Below, piece after piece: positions 34,144 through 43,812 of a DNA stretch of 64,000 nucleotides; within the stretch, counting starts at the first letter, position 1, and each line of letters opens with the position of its first letter. The translations under genes and the position numbers were made by a program. Below the pieces are notes generated by a model that saw only the letters and a program-made list of their open reading frames with translations, was not told the DNA's origin and did not search any database. The stretch is from Streptomyces clavuligerus (GTDB lineage Bacteria; Actinomycetota; Actinomycetes; Streptomycetales; Streptomycetaceae), in assembly GCF_005519465.1 (NCBI RefSeq), contig NZ_CP027858.1, positions 5,629,001 through 5,693,000 on the forward strand, given 5' to 3'.

Positions 34144-35034
34144 ATGTCCGAACCGACCGGTGCCGCCCGCCGACGCGGGCCCTTCACAGTCGGGGACCAG
34201 GTCCAGCTCACCGACCCCAAGGGACGCCACTACACCTTCACGCTCGAAGCCGGGAAGAACTTCCACACCCACAAGGGTTCCTTCCCGCACGACGAGCTGA
34301 TCGGCTCCCCCGAGGGCAGTGTTGTCCGAACCACGGGAAACGTCGCCTACCTCGCGCTGCGCCCCCTGCTCCCCGACTACGTCCTGTCCATGCCCCGCGG
34401 CGCCGCCGTGGTCTACCCCAAGGACGCGGGGCAGATCCTGGCCTTCGCCGACATCTTCGCCGGCGCCCGTGTCGTCGAAGCCGGCGTGGGCTCGGGCTCC
34501 CTCAGTGCCTTCCTGCTGCGCGCCATCGGCGACCACGGAATGCTCCACTCCTACGAGCGCCGTGCCGACTTCGCCGAGATCGCCCAGCAGAACGTCGAGC
34601 GCTACTTCGGCGGCCCGCACCCCGCCTGGCAGCTCACCGTCGGCGACCTCCAGGACAACCTGAGCGACACCGAGGTCGACCGGGTCATCCTCGACATGCT
34701 CGCCCCCTGGGAGTGCCTGGAGGCCGTCTCCAAGGCGCTCGTCCCCGGCGGCATCCTCTGCTGCTACGTGGCCACCACCACCCAGCTCGCCCGGACCGTC
34801 GAGTCCATCCGGGAGATCGGGTGCTTCGCCGAGCCGCAGCCCTGGGAATCCATGATCCGCAACTGGCATGTCGAGGGCCTGGCCGTCCGCCCCGATCACC
34901 GCATGATCGGCCACACCGGCTTCCTCGTCACCGCCCGCCGGCTCGCCGACGGGGTGGAGCCGCCCATGCGCCGCCGCCGTCCCGCCAAGGGCGCCTACGG
35001 TGAGGACTACGAGGGCCCCAACAAGAACAGCTGA
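34144..35034 (+). CDS. trmI: tRNA (adenine-58-N1)-methyltransferase
   Basis: A 296-residue TrmI-type enzyme that methylates N1 of A58 in the T-loop of tRNA using S-adenosylmethionine. The N-terminal beta domain (FTVGDQVQLTDPKGRHYTF) is followed by the Rossmann fold with SAM motif I (VVEAGVGSGSLSAFLLRAIG), acidic SYERR for ribose binding and ILDMLAPWE as the catalytic strand. Actinobacterial genomes commonly keep it just upstream of the proteasome ATPase. It ends at a long perfect hairpin. Confidence 0.94.
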   Translation: MSEPTGAARRRGPFTVGDQVQLTDPKGRHYTFTLEAGKNFHTHKGSFPHDELIGSPEGSVVRTTGNVAYLALRPLLPDYVLSMPRGAAVVYPKDAGQILAFADIFAGARVVEAGVGSGSLSAFLLRAIGDHGMLHSYERRADFAEIAQQNVERYFGGPHPAWQLTVGDLQDNLSDTEVDRVILDMLAPWECLEAVSKALVPGGILCCYVATTTQLARTVESIREIGCFAEPQPWESMIRNWHVEGLAVRPDHRMIGHTGFLVTARRLADGVEPPMRRRRPAKGAYGEDYEGPNKNS

Positions 35035-35082
35035 ACACCCCGGTGCCGGGCCTGCCCGGACCGGATGACCGGACAACACCGT

Positions 35083-35132
35083 GCCGCCGCCGCCGAGTTC
35101 CCCCGCGCCAGGGGGAACTCGGCGGCGGCGGC
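35083..35132 (+). terminator. Hairpin terminator after trmI
   Basis: A perfect 22-bp stem (35083-35104 with 35111-35132) closes the six-base loop GCGCCA, 48 bases after the stop. One of the strongest hairpins in the window. Confidence 0.8.
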
Positions 35133-35279
35133 CGCGCGTTCACCGGCCGGGACGGTTACACAACCCTGACACGGGGCCCGTGTCCCCGGGCCGTCCCGCG
35201 GCCGTGCGCTGTGGCACGATGCAGATCTCCCACCCGACACCGCCCCGCAGGCCACCCCTGTCACAGGAGATCCTCACCC

Positions 35280-35858
35280 GTGCAGCCCGCCGACGCCCCG
35301 GACCTCGCACACACCCGCACCCGCCCCGCGCACTGGCTCGCCACCGCGGCCGCCACCGCCGCCGTCGTCGCCCTCGCCGCGCTGCTCCAGCCCGACCCCG
35401 CCACCGCGAAGGACACCGCGGCCGAGCGCCCCGGCCCGAGCCCGGCCGCCACCCCGGCCGCCCCCGACCCCTCGGCCGTGACCCTCCCGTTGAACTGCGG
35501 AAACATCAAGAGCACCCTGGTCGGCCGGGCCACCGGTGACCTCGACGGCGACCGCCGCCCCGAGACCGTCGTGGCCGCCCGCTGCGCCGCGGGCTCCGGC
35601 ACCCCGCCCACCGGCGTCTATGTCCTTACCGCCGACCGCACCGGCGCCCCGCGCCTCGTCGCCACCCTGCTCGCCCCCGAGAGCCGGCAGACCGCCCAGA
35701 GCCTGGCGGTCCGCGACGGAGCCGTCACCGCGACCCTGCTCGGCTACTCGTCCCCCGACGTCCCGAGCTGCTGCCCCGACCTGACCGAGCGTGCCCGGTG
35801 GACCTGGCAGGACGGCAGCTTCCTGCGTACCCTCCAGCGCCCGCCCCAGGCCCTCTGA
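35280..35858 (+). CDS. Exported or membrane-anchored hypothetical protein
   Basis: A 192-residue protein with one hydrophobic N-terminal segment (about 18-37) followed by a Pro/Ala linker and a small extracellular domain. The domain has LDGDRRPETVVAARC, which looks like an FG-GAP/VCBS-type or repeat-like calcium strand, and four cysteines (LNCGNIK, AARCAAG, SCCPDL) that could form disulphides. No function is recognised. GTG 35280 is chosen because AGGAGA lies nine bases upstream. The gene converges on the ferredoxin gene. Confidence 0.7.
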   Translation: MQPADAPDLAHTRTRPAHWLATAAATAAVVALAALLQPDPATAKDTAAERPGPSPAATPAAPDPSAVTLPLNCGNIKSTLVGRATGDLDGDRRPETVVAARCAAGSGTPPTGVYVLTADRTGAPRLVATLLAPESRQTAQSLAVRDGAVTATLLGYSSPDVPSCCPDLTERARWTWQDGSFLRTLQRPPQAL

Positions 35859-35902
35859 GCCCCGTCCGGCGGGACCCCGGAGGGGCACACCGGAGGCACG
35901 GC

Positions 35903-35943
35903 CAGGGGCCCCGCCCCGGGAGAAACCCGGCACGAGGCCCCTG
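35903..35943. terminator. Likely bidirectional terminator before the ferredoxin stop
   Basis: Eight-base arms CAGGGGCC and GGCCCCTG enclose a second hairpin, CCGGG-AGAAA-CCCGG, between two convergent genes. Confidence 0.5.
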
Positions 35944-35966
35944 TCGAACGCCGTGTGCCCGCGCGG

Positions 35967-36278
35967 CTACTCGGCGTCCGGCCCGTACACCTCGACCCGG
36001 TCCGCGACCCGGCGGACATGGATGCAGTCCCCGGGGCAGTCCTTCGCCGAGTCGACCACGTCCCGCAGCAGCGGCAGCGGCACCGGCGCCGTCGCCCCCG
36101 GCTCCTGCAACAGCTCGTCGTCCGTGCTCTTCACATAGGCCAGACCGTCGATGTCCAGCTCGAACACATCGGGGGCGTACTGAGCACAGATCCCGTCCCC
36201 GGTGCAGAGATCCTGGTCGATCCAGACCTCCAGAGCCTCCGCGGGGCCATCGGACGGGGCCTCGTGCTGCACGGTCAT
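35967..36278 (-). CDS. Small ferredoxin with C-x2-D-x2-C cluster motif
   Basis: A 103-residue ferredoxin-like electron carrier. The cluster motif is C25-T-G-D28-G-I-C31, then C81-P and C85 in KDCPGDCIHV. An aspartate at the second ligand position is known from Pyrococcus furiosus ferredoxin, where it can bind a [4Fe-4S] cluster, while related actinobacterial proteins with a non-Cys residue there bind [3Fe-4S]. C85 is an extra cysteine. The gene is divergent from arc, a placement I recall from other actinobacteria; the redox partner is unknown. The ATG has AGGAG upstream. Confidence 0.85.
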   Translation of the reverse strand: MTVQHEAPSDGPAEALEVWIDQDLCTGDGICAQYAPDVFELDIDGLAYVKSTDDELLQEPGATAPVPLPLLRDVVDSAKDCPGDCIHVRRVADRVEVYGPDAE

Positions 36279-36475
36279 ATCTCCTGCCGTTTCCTGCGTC
36301 GGACCGGACCTGCCCGACCCGCTGTGAAGCAAGTCGCGCCAGCCCTGACGGGTGTTGAACACTTCGACCTTACAACCGCCCGCTTTCCGATGTTGGTGGG
36401 TGGGTATTCCCCTCGGGTGAGGGAAGCGCAAGGGTGAAGATCGGACACGCCCCTACCGTCTTTCTGATCTATGGG

Positions 36476-36503
36476 TTTCAATCACCACCCACGCAGGTAG
36501 GGT
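36476..36503 (+). promoter_or_regulatory. Candidate promoter of arc
   Basis: TTTCAA (36476-36481) and TAGGGT (36498-36503) are 16 bases apart; the leader of about 30 bases carries the very strong ribosome binding site at 36526-36538. Confidence 0.45.
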
Positions 36504-36541
36504 CAGAAAGCGTCCAGCTCCCCTTGGAGGAGGTGAGGACC

Positions 36542-38308
36542 GTGGCAGCCCACGACGACGACATCGACCGCGGCATCCGGCCGGGGCGGGGGTCCGAAGA
36601 CCCCGCCGGTCAGGTTGCCTATCTGGAGCAGGAAATCGCCGTCCTGCGCCGCAAGCTCGCCGACTCTCCGCGCCACACGAGGATTCTCGAAGAGCGCATC
36701 GTCGAGCTCCAGACCAACCTGGCCGGCGTGTCCGCACAGAACGAACGGCTCGCGAACACCCTCCGTGAGGCCCGCGACCAGATCGTGGCCCTCAAGGAGG
36801 AGGTCGACCGGCTCGCCCAGCCGCCGGCCGGCTTCGGAGTCTTCCTGCACGCCAACGAGGACGACACCTGCGACATCTTCACCGGAGGCCGCAAGCTCAG
36901 GGTCAACGTCAGCCCCAGTGTGGACGTGGACGAGCTGCGCCGGGGCCAGGAGGTCATGCTCAACGAGGCGCTCAACGTGGTCGAGGCCATGGCCTTCGAG
37001 CGCGCCGGGGACATCGTCACCCTCAAGGAGGTCCTGGAGGACGGCGAGCGCGCCCTGGTCGTCGGCCACACCGACGAGGAGCGCGTGGTCCGCCTCGCGG
37101 AGCCCCTGCTGAGCACCACCGTCCGCCCCGGGGACGCCCTCCTCCTCGAACCCCGCTCCGGCTACGTCTACGAGGTCGTGCCCAAGAGCGAGGTCGAGGA
37201 ACTGGTCCTCGAAGAGGTCCCCGACGTCGACTACGAGAAGATCGGCGGCCTCGGCGACCAGATCGAGCTGATCCGCGACGCGGTCGAGCTCCCCTATCTC
37301 CACCCCGACCTCTTCAAGGAACACGAGCTGCGGCCCCCCAAGGGCATCCTGCTCTACGGCCCGCCCGGCTGCGGCAAGACGCTCATCGCCAAGGCGGTCG
37401 CCAACTCCCTCGCCAAGAAGGTCGCCGAGGTGACGGGGCAGCCCGCGGGCAAGAGCTACTTCCTCAACATCAAGGGCCCCGAACTCCTCAACAAGTACGT
37501 CGGCGAGACCGAGCGCCATATCCGGCTGGTCTTCCAGCGGGCCCGGGAGAAGGCGAGCGAGGGCACCCCTGTCATCGTCTTCTTCGACGAGATGGAATCG
37601 CTCTTCCGCACCCGTGGCTCCGGTGTCAGCTCGGACGTGGAGAACACCATCGTCCCCCAGCTCCTCGCCGAGATCGACGGCGTCGAGGGCCTGGAGAACG
37701 TGATCGTCATCGGCGCCTCCAACCGCGAGGACATGATCGACCCCGCGATCCTGCGCCCCGGCCGCCTCGATGTGAAGATCAAGATCGAGCGCCCAGACGC
37801 CGAGGCCGCGAAGGACATCTTCGCGAAGTACCTCACCGCGACCCTGCCGCTGCACGGGGACGACCTCGCGGAGCACAATGGCTCCAAGGAAGCCGCCGCC
37901 CATGCCATGATCCAGTCGGTCGTGGAGCAGATGTACGCGGAAACCGAGGAGAACCGCTTCCTGGAGGTCACCTACGCGAATGGGGACAAGGAAGTCCTCT
38001 ACTTCAAGGACTTCAACTCCGGAGCGATGATCCAGAACATTGTGGACCGGGCGAAGAAAATGGCCATCAAGGCATTTCTCGACCACCACCAGAAAGGCAT
38101 CCGCGTCTCCCATCTCCTCCAGGCATGCGTGGACGAGTTCAAGGAGAACGAGGACCTGCCGAACACCACCAATCCCGACGACTGGGCCCGGATCTCCGGA
38201 AAGAAGGGCGAGCGGATCGTCTTCATCCGTACCCTGGTCACCGGAAAACAAGGCGCGGACACCGGTCGGTCCATCGACACGGTCGCGAACACCGGCCAGT
38301 ACCTGTAA
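36542..38308 (+). CDS. arc: Proteasome-associated AAA ATPase ARC (Mpa)
   Basis: A 588-residue hexameric ring ATPase that recognises Pup-tagged proteins, unfolds them and feeds them into the 20S proteasome. An N-terminal coiled coil (about 20-80, [19 protein letters not shown] onward) binds Pup, OB-fold domains follow, then the AAA module: Walker A GPPGCGKT at 273-280 and Walker [10 protein letters not shown] near 344-352. The protein ends in GQYL, the C-terminal Tyr-containing motif that docks into the proteasome alpha ring. The GTG start is set by GGAGGAGGTGAGG just upstream. A strong palindrome follows the stop. Confidence 0.97.
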   Translation: MAAHDDDIDRGIRPGRGSEDPAGQVAYLEQEIAVLRRKLADSPRHTRILEERIVELQTNLAGVSAQNERLANTLREARDQIVALKEEVDRLAQPPAGFGVFLHANEDDTCDIFTGGRKLRVNVSPSVDVDELRRGQEVMLNEALNVVEAMAFERAGDIVTLKEVLEDGERALVVGHTDEERVVRLAEPLLSTTVRPGDALLLEPRSGYVYEVVPKSEVEELVLEEVPDVDYEKIGGLGDQIELIRDAVELPYLHPDLFKEHELRPPKGILLYGPPGCGKTLIAKAVANSLAKKVAEVTGQPAGKSYFLNIKGPELLNKYVGETERHIRLVFQRAREKASEGTPVIVFFDEMESLFRTRGSGVSSDVENTIVPQLLAEIDGVEGLENVIVIGASNREDMIDPAILRPGRLDVKIKIERPDAEAAKDIFAKYLTATLPLHGDDLAEHNGSKEAAAHAMIQSVVEQMYAETEENRFLEVTYANGDKEVLYFKDFNSGAMIQNIVDRAKKMAIKAFLDHHQKGIRVSHLLQACVDEFKENEDLPNTTNPDDWARISGKKGERIVFIRTLVTGKQGADTGRSIDTVANTGQYL

Positions 38309-38311
38309 TGC

Positions 38312-38355
38312 ACACCGGCTGCGGGTGCCCCGGCCGGGGCACCCGCAGCCGGTGT
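38312..38355 (+). terminator. 44-base perfect palindrome after arc
   Basis: The whole stretch is self-complementary (20-bp arms around GGCC), starts three bases after the arc stop and is followed by CTTTCCCC. It should end most arc transcripts before dop. Confidence 0.8.
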
Positions 38356-38446
38356 CTTTCCCCCGGTCGGCGCACCGGTCCGCCGGGCCCCACGGGCCAC
38401 CGCGCGGAAAGACGGAAACGATCTCCCCAGCAGCACGGAGCCGTTC

Positions 38447-38452
38447 TAGGCT
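38447..38452 (+). promoter_or_regulatory. Candidate -10 element of dop
   Basis: TAGGCT lies 115 bases before the dop ATG, after the arc terminator. No clear -35 is seen. Confidence 0.3.
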
Positions 38453-38566
38453 CTTCGGTACCGCCGGGTCGCGCACCGCGGGGACGGGCACCGCAGGCGC
38501 ACCGGAGCACCAGCGGTACTTGAGCGCCGCCCCCGGACGGGCGCGGCGCAGGGCAAGGAGGGCCGC

Positions 38567-40078
38567 ATGACCGTACGGCGCGTAATGGGAATCGAGACGG
38601 AGTACGGCATCTCCGTCCCCGGGCACCCCAACGCCAATGCCATGCTCACCTCGTCCCAGATCGTCAACGCCTACGCGGCGGCGATGCACCGGGCGCGGCG
38701 GGCGCGGTGGGACTTCGAGGAGGAGAACCCGCTGCGGGACGCCCGGGGCTTCGACCTCGCCCGGGAGTCGGCCGACTCCAGCCAGCTCACCGACGAGGAC
38801 ATCGGCCTCGCCAATGTGATCCTCACCAACGGGGCCAGGCTCTATGTCGACCACGCCCACCCCGAGTACAGCTCCCCGGAGATCACCAACCCCCGGGACG
38901 CCGTCCTCTGGGACAAGGCGGGCGAACGGATCATGGCCGAGGCCGCCGAGCGCGCGGCCCAGCTCCCCGGGGCCCAGCCCATCCACCTCTACAAGAACAA
39001 CACCGACAACAAGGGCGCCTCCTACGGCACGCACGAGAACTACCTGATGAAGCGGGAGACCCCGTTCTCGGACATCGTGCGCCATCTGACCCCGTTCTTC
39101 GTCTCCCGCCAGGTCGTCACCGGCGCCGGCCGGGTCGGCATCGGCCAGGACGGCCACGAGCACGGCTTCCAGATCAGCCAGCGGGCCGACTACTTCGAGG
39201 TCGAGGTGGGTCTGGAGACCACCCTCAAACGCCCGATCATCAACACCCGCGACGAGCCGCACGCCGACGCCGAGAAGTACCGGCGCCTCCATGTGATCAT
39301 CGGGGACGCCAATCTCTCGGAGATCTCGACCTATCTGAAGCTGGGCACCACCTCACTGGTGCTCTCCATGATCGAGGACGGCTTCATCGCCGTGGACCTC
39401 GCCGTCGACCAGCCCGTCCGCACCCTCCACCAGATCTCCCACGACCCCGGCCTCCAGTACCTGGTCACGCTGCGCAGCGGCCGGACACTCACCGCCGTCC
39501 AGCTCCAGATGGAGTACTACGAGCTGGCGCGGAAGTATGTCGAGGAGCGGTTCGGCGCGGACGCCGACGACCAGACCAAGGATGTGCTCGCCCGCTGGGA
39601 GGACACGCTCAACCGGCTGGAGAACGACCCCATGAGCCTCTCCGGCGAGCTGGACTGGATCGCCAAGAAGGAGCTGATGGAGGGGTACCGCCGCCGCGAC
39701 GGCCTCGGCTGGGACGCCGCCCGGCTGCACCTCGTCGACCTCCAGTACGCGGATGTACGCCCCGAGAAGGGCCTCTACAACCGGCTGGTGGCCCGGGGCC
39801 GGATGAAGCGGCTGCTGGACGAGGAGGCCGTCACCGAGGCCCGTACCCGGCCTCCCGAGGACACCCGCGCCTACTTCCGGGGGCGCTGTCTGGAGCAGTA
39901 CGCCGACGACGTGGCCGCCGCCTCCTGGGACTCGGTGATCTTCGATCTGCCGGGCCGTGACTCCCTGCAACGGGTCCCCACCCTGGAGCCGCTGCGCGGC
40001 ACGCGCAGCCATGTCAAGGACCTGCTGGACCGGTGCCGGACCGCGGAAGATCTGGTCCGGGTGCTTTCGGGCGGCTAA
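38567..40078 (+). CDS. dop: Depupylase / Pup deamidase
   Basis: A 503-residue enzyme of the glutamine-synthetase-like fold shared with PafA. Dop removes Pup from tagged proteins and, where needed, deamidates the Pup C-terminus. Key parts are the metal-binding Glu in MGIETEYG, the Dop-specific loop with [18 protein letters not shown] (about 59-76), the catalytic Asp in [15 protein letters not shown], and ATP-site stretches [13 protein letters not shown] and [20 protein letters not shown]. The ATG has AAGGAGG five bases upstream. Because Pup here ends in Glu, depupylation is the expected main role. Confidence 0.97.
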   Translation: MTVRRVMGIETEYGISVPGHPNANAMLTSSQIVNAYAAAMHRARRARWDFEEENPLRDARGFDLARESADSSQLTDEDIGLANVILTNGARLYVDHAHPEYSSPEITNPRDAVLWDKAGERIMAEAAERAAQLPGAQPIHLYKNNTDNKGASYGTHENYLMKRETPFSDIVRHLTPFFVSRQVVTGAGRVGIGQDGHEHGFQISQRADYFEVEVGLETTLKRPIINTRDEPHADAEKYRRLHVIIGDANLSEISTYLKLGTTSLVLSMIEDGFIAVDLAVDQPVRTLHQISHDPGLQYLVTLRSGRTLTAVQLQMEYYELARKYVEERFGADADDQTKDVLARWEDTLNRLENDPMSLSGELDWIAKKELMEGYRRRDGLGWDAARLHLVDLQYADVRPEKGLYNRLVARGRMKRLLDEEAVTEARTRPPEDTRAYFRGRCLEQYADDVAAASWDSVIFDLPGRDSLQRVPTLEPLRGTRSHVKDLLDRCRTAEDLVRVLSGG

Positions 40079-40229
40079 AAGGGCCTCCGGTCGGGAATCA
40101 TCTCCGGGAATCATCCGAAGGGTCTCCGGACGTTGTGGAAAGTGCGGGGCCGATGTCGGACCTGGCTTGTAGGGTCTGATCTCGACAGGAACGAACTCAC
40201 GTCAGGGCAGAGCGAGCGGGGTGAGGGAC

Positions 40230-40448
40230 ATGGCGACCAAGGACACCGGCGGCGGACAGCAGAAGGCCACGCGTTCCACGGAGGAGGTCGAGGAGCAGGC
40301 GCAGGATGCGCAGGTTTCGGAAGACCTCAAGGAACGCCAGGAGAAATTGTCCGACGACGTCGAATCGGTGCTGGATGAAATCGACGATGTCCTGGAGGAA
40401 AATGCTGAGGACTTCGTGCGGTCATTTGTGCAAAAGGGTGGAGAATAA
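40230..40448 (+). CDS. pup: Prokaryotic ubiquitin-like protein Pup
   Basis: A 72-residue, intrinsically disordered, acidic modifier that is ligated through its C-terminal glutamate to lysines of target proteins and marks them for the proteasome. The N-terminus is MATKDTGGGQQKATRSTEE; the Arc-binding helix region contains SEDLKERQEKLSDDVESVLD. It ends in FVRSFVQKGGE, so the reactive Glu is genome-encoded rather than made from Gln. The ATG at 40230 follows GAGGG; a GTG nine bases earlier overlaps that site and is less likely. Confidence 0.97.
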   Translation: MATKDTGGGQQKATRSTEEVEEQAQDAQVSEDLKERQEKLSDDVESVLDEIDDVLEENAEDFVRSFVQKGGE

Positions 40449-40491
40449 GGCGGTATGTCCGCTTTAATGGTCGAGGGGTGGCGCACGGGCC

Positions 40492-40800
40492 GTGGGCGGA
40501 CTCCTCCGCTCCCGTGAGTCCCCCGCGGCCGGAATCCGGAATCCGGGGGCCGCACATCGGAATCCGGAAACCGGCGGGCGGGCCACCGGCCCCGCTCCCG
40601 GGGCGACCGCCCCACCCGCACATGTGGATCATCGCCGTCGGACGGGTAAGGTCCGTGGCGTACTGTGCTTCAACTGCAATTCGGCCATCGGCACGTTGGG
40701 GGACGACCCCGGCGCCGTCCGCCGGGCTGCCGCCTACTCGGAAGGGAACCCGTGGAAGCCAATACTCGTGGCACCGGGCGTCTACCAGCTGCCTTCCTGA
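40492..40800 (+). CDS. Endonuclease VII-like (His-Me finger) reading frame overlapping prcB
   Basis: The last 45 residues read like the core of recombination endonuclease [23 protein letters not shown], then [20 protein letters not shown]. The metal-site His, one zinc CxxC pair and the conserved Asn after it are kept. The usual first CxxC pair upstream is absent, and the first 45 residues are Pro/Gly/Arg-rich with no likeness, so the N-terminus may be wrong, lost or decayed. The frame runs 49 bases into prcB. I recall similar annotations beside prcB in other streptomycetes. The GTG start is only a guess; no clear ribosome binding site was found. Confidence 0.5.
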   Translation: MGGLLRSRESPAAGIRNPGAAHRNPETGGRATGPAPGATAPPAHVDHRRRTGKVRGVLCFNCNSAIGTLGDDPGAVRRAAAYSEGNPWKPILVAPGVYQLPS

Positions 40801-41597
40801 CGCCTGGCTCCTCCTCCTTCATGGATTTCCTGGGGGACCACGCCCCGGAGCTGCTGCCCGGACGGCGAGCGCTCCCCCCGGTGCAGGGCGCTTTCGAGGC
40901 GCCGCACGGGACCACGATCGTCGCGGCCACGTACCCCGGGGGCGTGGTCCTCGCCGGTGACCGGCGGGCGACGATGGGGAACATGATCGCCCAGCGGGAC
41001 ATGGAGAAGGTCTTCCCGGCCGACGAGTACTCGGCCGTGGGCATCGCGGGCACCGCCGGTCTCGCGGTGGAGATGGTGAAGCTCTTCCAGCTGGAGCTGG
41101 AGCACTTCGAGAAGGTGGAGGGCACCCAGCTCTCCCTGGAGGGCAAGGCCAACCGGCTGTCGGCCATGATCCGGGGCAATCTCGGGATGGCGATGCAGGG
41201 CCTCGCCGTGGTCCCGCTCTTCGCGGGGTACGACGTGGACCGTGAGAAGGGCCGGATCTTCTCGTACGACGTGACCGGCGGGCGCTCCGAGGAGCAGGGC
41301 TTCGCGGCCACCGGCTCGGGTTCGGTCTTCGCCCGGGGCTCGCTGAAGAAGCTCTACCGCCCCGATCTGACGGAGGAGCAGGCCACCACACTGGTGGTGC
41401 AGGCGCTCTACGACGCGGCGGACGACGACTCGGCGACGGGCGGTCCGGACGTGGCCCGGCGGATCTATCCGCTCGTCACGGTGATCGACGGCGAGGGTGC
41501 GCGCAGGCTCTCGGAGGAGGAGTCCTCCGCGGTGGCGCGCGCGGTCGTGGAGCGCCGCCTCGACCAGCCCGACGGGCCGCGTGCCGCGTTGCTCTGA
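40752..41597 (+). CDS. prcB: 20S proteasome beta subunit
   Basis: A 281-residue catalytic subunit. A 53-residue propeptide (starting [12 protein letters not shown]) is cut before Thr54 in [13 protein letters not shown], creating the N-terminal threonine nucleophile. The mature part has [12 protein letters not shown] and the catalytic Lys/Asp-type residues of the Ntn-hydrolase fold, plus the [13 protein letters not shown] turn. The GTG start has GAAGGGA upstream and reproduces the known streptomycete N-terminus. It lies downstream of pup and overlaps the endonuclease-like frame. Confidence 0.97.
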   Translation: MEANTRGTGRLPAAFLTPGSSSFMDFLGDHAPELLPGRRALPPVQGAFEAPHGTTIVAATYPGGVVLAGDRRATMGNMIAQRDMEKVFPADEYSAVGIAGTAGLAVEMVKLFQLELEHFEKVEGTQLSLEGKANRLSAMIRGNLGMAMQGLAVVPLFAGYDVDREKGRIFSYDVTGGRSEEQGFAATGSGSVFARGSLKKLYRPDLTEEQATTLVVQALYDAADDDSATGGPDVARRIYPLVTVIDGEGARRLSEEESSAVARAVVERRLDQPDGPRAALL

Positions 41598-41648
41598 GCC
41601 GTGCGGATGTTTCCTCAGCCACTGAAGACAGAAAGGGACGGATAACCG

Positions 41649-42461
41649 GTGACGACGCCGTTCTATGTTTCGCCCGCACAGGCCATGCAGGACCGGGCGG
41701 AATACGCTCGGAAGGGCATCGCCCGTGGCCGCAGCCTGGTGGTGCTGCAGTACGCCGACGGCATTGTCTTTGTCGGTGAGAACCCGTCCCGGGCGCTGCA
41801 CAAGTTCAGCGAGATCTATGACCGGATCGGTTTCGCGGCTGCCGGGAAGTACAACGAGTACGAGAATCTGCGGATCGGCGGGGTGCGCTACGCGGATCTG
41901 CGCGGATACACCTACGACCGCGACGATGTGACCGCCCGCGGTCTGGCGAACGTCTACGCGCAGACCCTGGGCACGATCTTCTCCAGCGCGGCGGAGAAGC
42001 CGTACGAGGTGGAGCTGGTGGTCGCGGAGGTCGGCGCGACTCCGGAGGGTGACCAGATCTATCGGCTGCCGCACGACGGATCGATCGTGGACGAGCACGG
42101 CTCGGTGGCGGTGGGCGGGAACGCGGAGCAGATCAGCGCGTTCCTGGACCAGCGGCACCGGGACGGGATGTCGCTCGCCGAGGCGCTGAAGCTGGCCGTA
42201 CAGGCGCTGTCGAACCAGGCGAACGGCGCGGATCGCGAGATCCCGGCCGACCGGCTGGAGGTGGCGGTGCTGGACCGGACGCGTCCGCAGCAGCGCAAGT
42301 TCAAGCGGATCACCGGCCGGCAGTTGACGCGGCTGCTGGCGGGCGAGGGCGCGGGCGAGGAGGAGGCGGACCCGTCGGCGGATGCCGCGCCGGACGCCTC
42401 GGCGGATGCCCCGGCGGAGGGTGCGCCGGACGCGCCGGAGGGCGGCGGGAGCGGGGCGTAA
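41649..42461 (+). CDS. prcA: 20S proteasome alpha subunit
   Basis: A 270-residue structural subunit of the outer rings that gates the proteasome. The start [20 protein letters not shown] forms the gating N-terminus and H0 helix, followed by [20 protein letters not shown] and the alpha-type segment [20 protein letters not shown]. The last 35 residues are an Ala/Asp/Glu/Pro-rich flexible tail ([20 protein letters not shown]). The GTG start lies 51 bases after prcB. A long hairpin follows, closing the pup-prcB-prcA unit. Confidence 0.97.
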   Translation: MTTPFYVSPAQAMQDRAEYARKGIARGRSLVVLQYADGIVFVGENPSRALHKFSEIYDRIGFAAAGKYNEYENLRIGGVRYADLRGYTYDRDDVTARGLANVYAQTLGTIFSSAAEKPYEVELVVAEVGATPEGDQIYRLPHDGSIVDEHGSVAVGGNAEQISAFLDQRHRDGMSLAEALKLAVQALSNQANGADREIPADRLEVAVLDRTRPQQRKFKRITGRQLTRLLAGEGAGEEEADPSADAAPDASADAPAEGAPDAPEGGGSGA

Positions 42462-42503
42462 CCCGTTCGACCGGCCCTTCCGGCACTCCGGCCGATCTCG
42501 GCG

Positions 42504-42550
42504 GATGCCCCGGTTCCGGCTCGTGGTCACGAGCCCGGAGCCGGGGCATC
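42504..42550. terminator. Hairpin between prcA and the convergent LacI gene
   Basis: Arms of about 20 bases pair around GTGGTCAC with one wobble pair and one bulged base. It likely ends the proteasome operon and the opposite lacI-type transcript. Confidence 0.65.
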
Positions 42551-42623
42551 GCCGTGTCCGGTGGCGCCCCGCCTCCGGCGGCCCGAGGGGTCCGGTGCGG
42601 CCGAGGGGGCGCGGCGGCGTGGT

Positions 42624-43742
42624 TCAGCGCCGGGGCGCGGGGCCGCTGGAGCCCCGCACGACGAGGCCGACCGGGAGGTCGCCGCCGGTGGGCGGGCGGC
42701 GGTCGAGGAGGTCGAGCAGGGCCCGCATCCCGCGTTCGCCGACCTCCTCGGCGGGCAGCCGGACCGTGGTGAGTTCCGGTTCGACGGCGGTGGCGAGGGC
42801 GAGATCGTCGAAGCCGGTGACGGAGATGTCCTCCGGGACGCGCAGCCCGAGCCTGCGGGCGGCCTTGCAGACCCCGGCGGCCTGGGTGTCGCCGTCGCAG
42901 ACGACGGCGGTGGGCCGGGACCCGGGGACCGTGAGGGCGTGCTCGGCCGCCCGGCGGGCGGCGGCCACGGTGAAGGGCGACCGGACCGTCCGCAGCGTGG
43001 TCCCGGGGACGGCGCCGAGCGCGGCGGCGAGCGCGCGGGCGCGGGTGTGGAACGTCCACGAGTCGATGTCCGAGGCGAGGTGCAGGATCTCGCGGTGGCC
43101 GAGGCCGAGGAGATGGCCCGCGACCTGGCGGACGCCGTCGGCGATGTCCAGGTTGACGTGGGCGGCGGCGCCCGGGTCGGCGGGGTCGCTGTCCAGCATC
43201 ACCAGCGGCAGACCGCTGTCGTGGAGCGCGCTGAGCACCGAGGCGGCCATGGAGGAGGCGATCACCCCGTCGAGGGCGGTACGGGCGGAGGGGAACGGGT
43301 CCTTCGCCGGGCCGACGACATCGGGGGAGGGGTAGACGACGACGCCGAAGCCATGGCGGTCGGCGACCCCGGCGGCCCCGGTGTAGACACGGGCGAAGAA
43401 CTCGTTGGTGAGCGCCGGGATCACCAGCAGCGCGGTCCGGGTGCGGCCGAGGCGGAGCTGGCGCGCGGCGAGATTGGGCCGGTAGCCGAGGGCGCGGGCG
43501 GCGTCGCGGACGGTGTCCGCGGTGCGCTCGGAGACCCGGCCGCGCCACTTGTCGCCGAGGACCAGGGAGACGGTGGCCTGGGAGACCCCCGCGGCGCGGG
43601 CGACGTCGCGGCTGGTGGGCCGGGCGGCCCGGGCCCCGTCCCCGGGCGCGTGCGCCGGGCCGCCGGTGCCGGTGCCGGTGCCGTCGCCGGGGGCGGGCGC
43701 GCGCTCCCGCCCGTCGCCGAGCCGTCGGGCCCCGTGTGTCAT
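42624..43742 (-). CDS. LacI family transcriptional regulator
   Basis: A 372-residue repressor. A 40-residue low-complexity leader (Gly/Thr repeats GDGTGTGTGG) precedes the HTH PTSRDVARAAGVSQATVSLV and hinge helix region RPNLAARQLRLGRT, followed by a full sugar-binding-like effector domain ending GFDDLALATAVEPELTTVRL. It is divergent from an MFS transporter and 137 bases away, with an inverted repeat in the gap, so it probably controls that gene. The ligand is unknown. Confidence 0.88.
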   Translation of the reverse strand: MTHGARRLGDGRERAPAPGDGTGTGTGGPAHAPGDGARAARPTSRDVARAAGVSQATVSLVLGDKWRGRVSERTADTVRDAARALGYRPNLAARQLRLGRTRTALLVIPALTNEFFARVYTGAAGVADRHGFGVVVYPSPDVVGPAKDPFPSARTALDGVIASSMAASVLSALHDSGLPLVMLDSDPADPGAAAHVNLDIADGVRQVAGHLLGLGHREILHLASDIDSWTFHTRARALAAALGAVPGTTLRTVRSPFTVAAARRAAEHALTVPGSRPTAVVCDGDTQAAGVCKAARRLGLRVPEDISVTGFDDLALATAVEPELTTVRLPAEEVGERGMRALLDLLDRRPPTGGDLPVGLVVRGSSGPAPRR

Positions 43743-43812
43743 GACGCCGGCTCCCTCTCCTGCTGTGCTGTGGACCCGCTGTGTGCTGTGGACCCGTGGA
43801 CTGGGCTCATGG

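Noticed and set aside
36503..39292. A 929-residue frame antisense to arc and dop
   Set aside because: Composition reflects reversed codon bias; it crosses the arc terminator and contains no motif.
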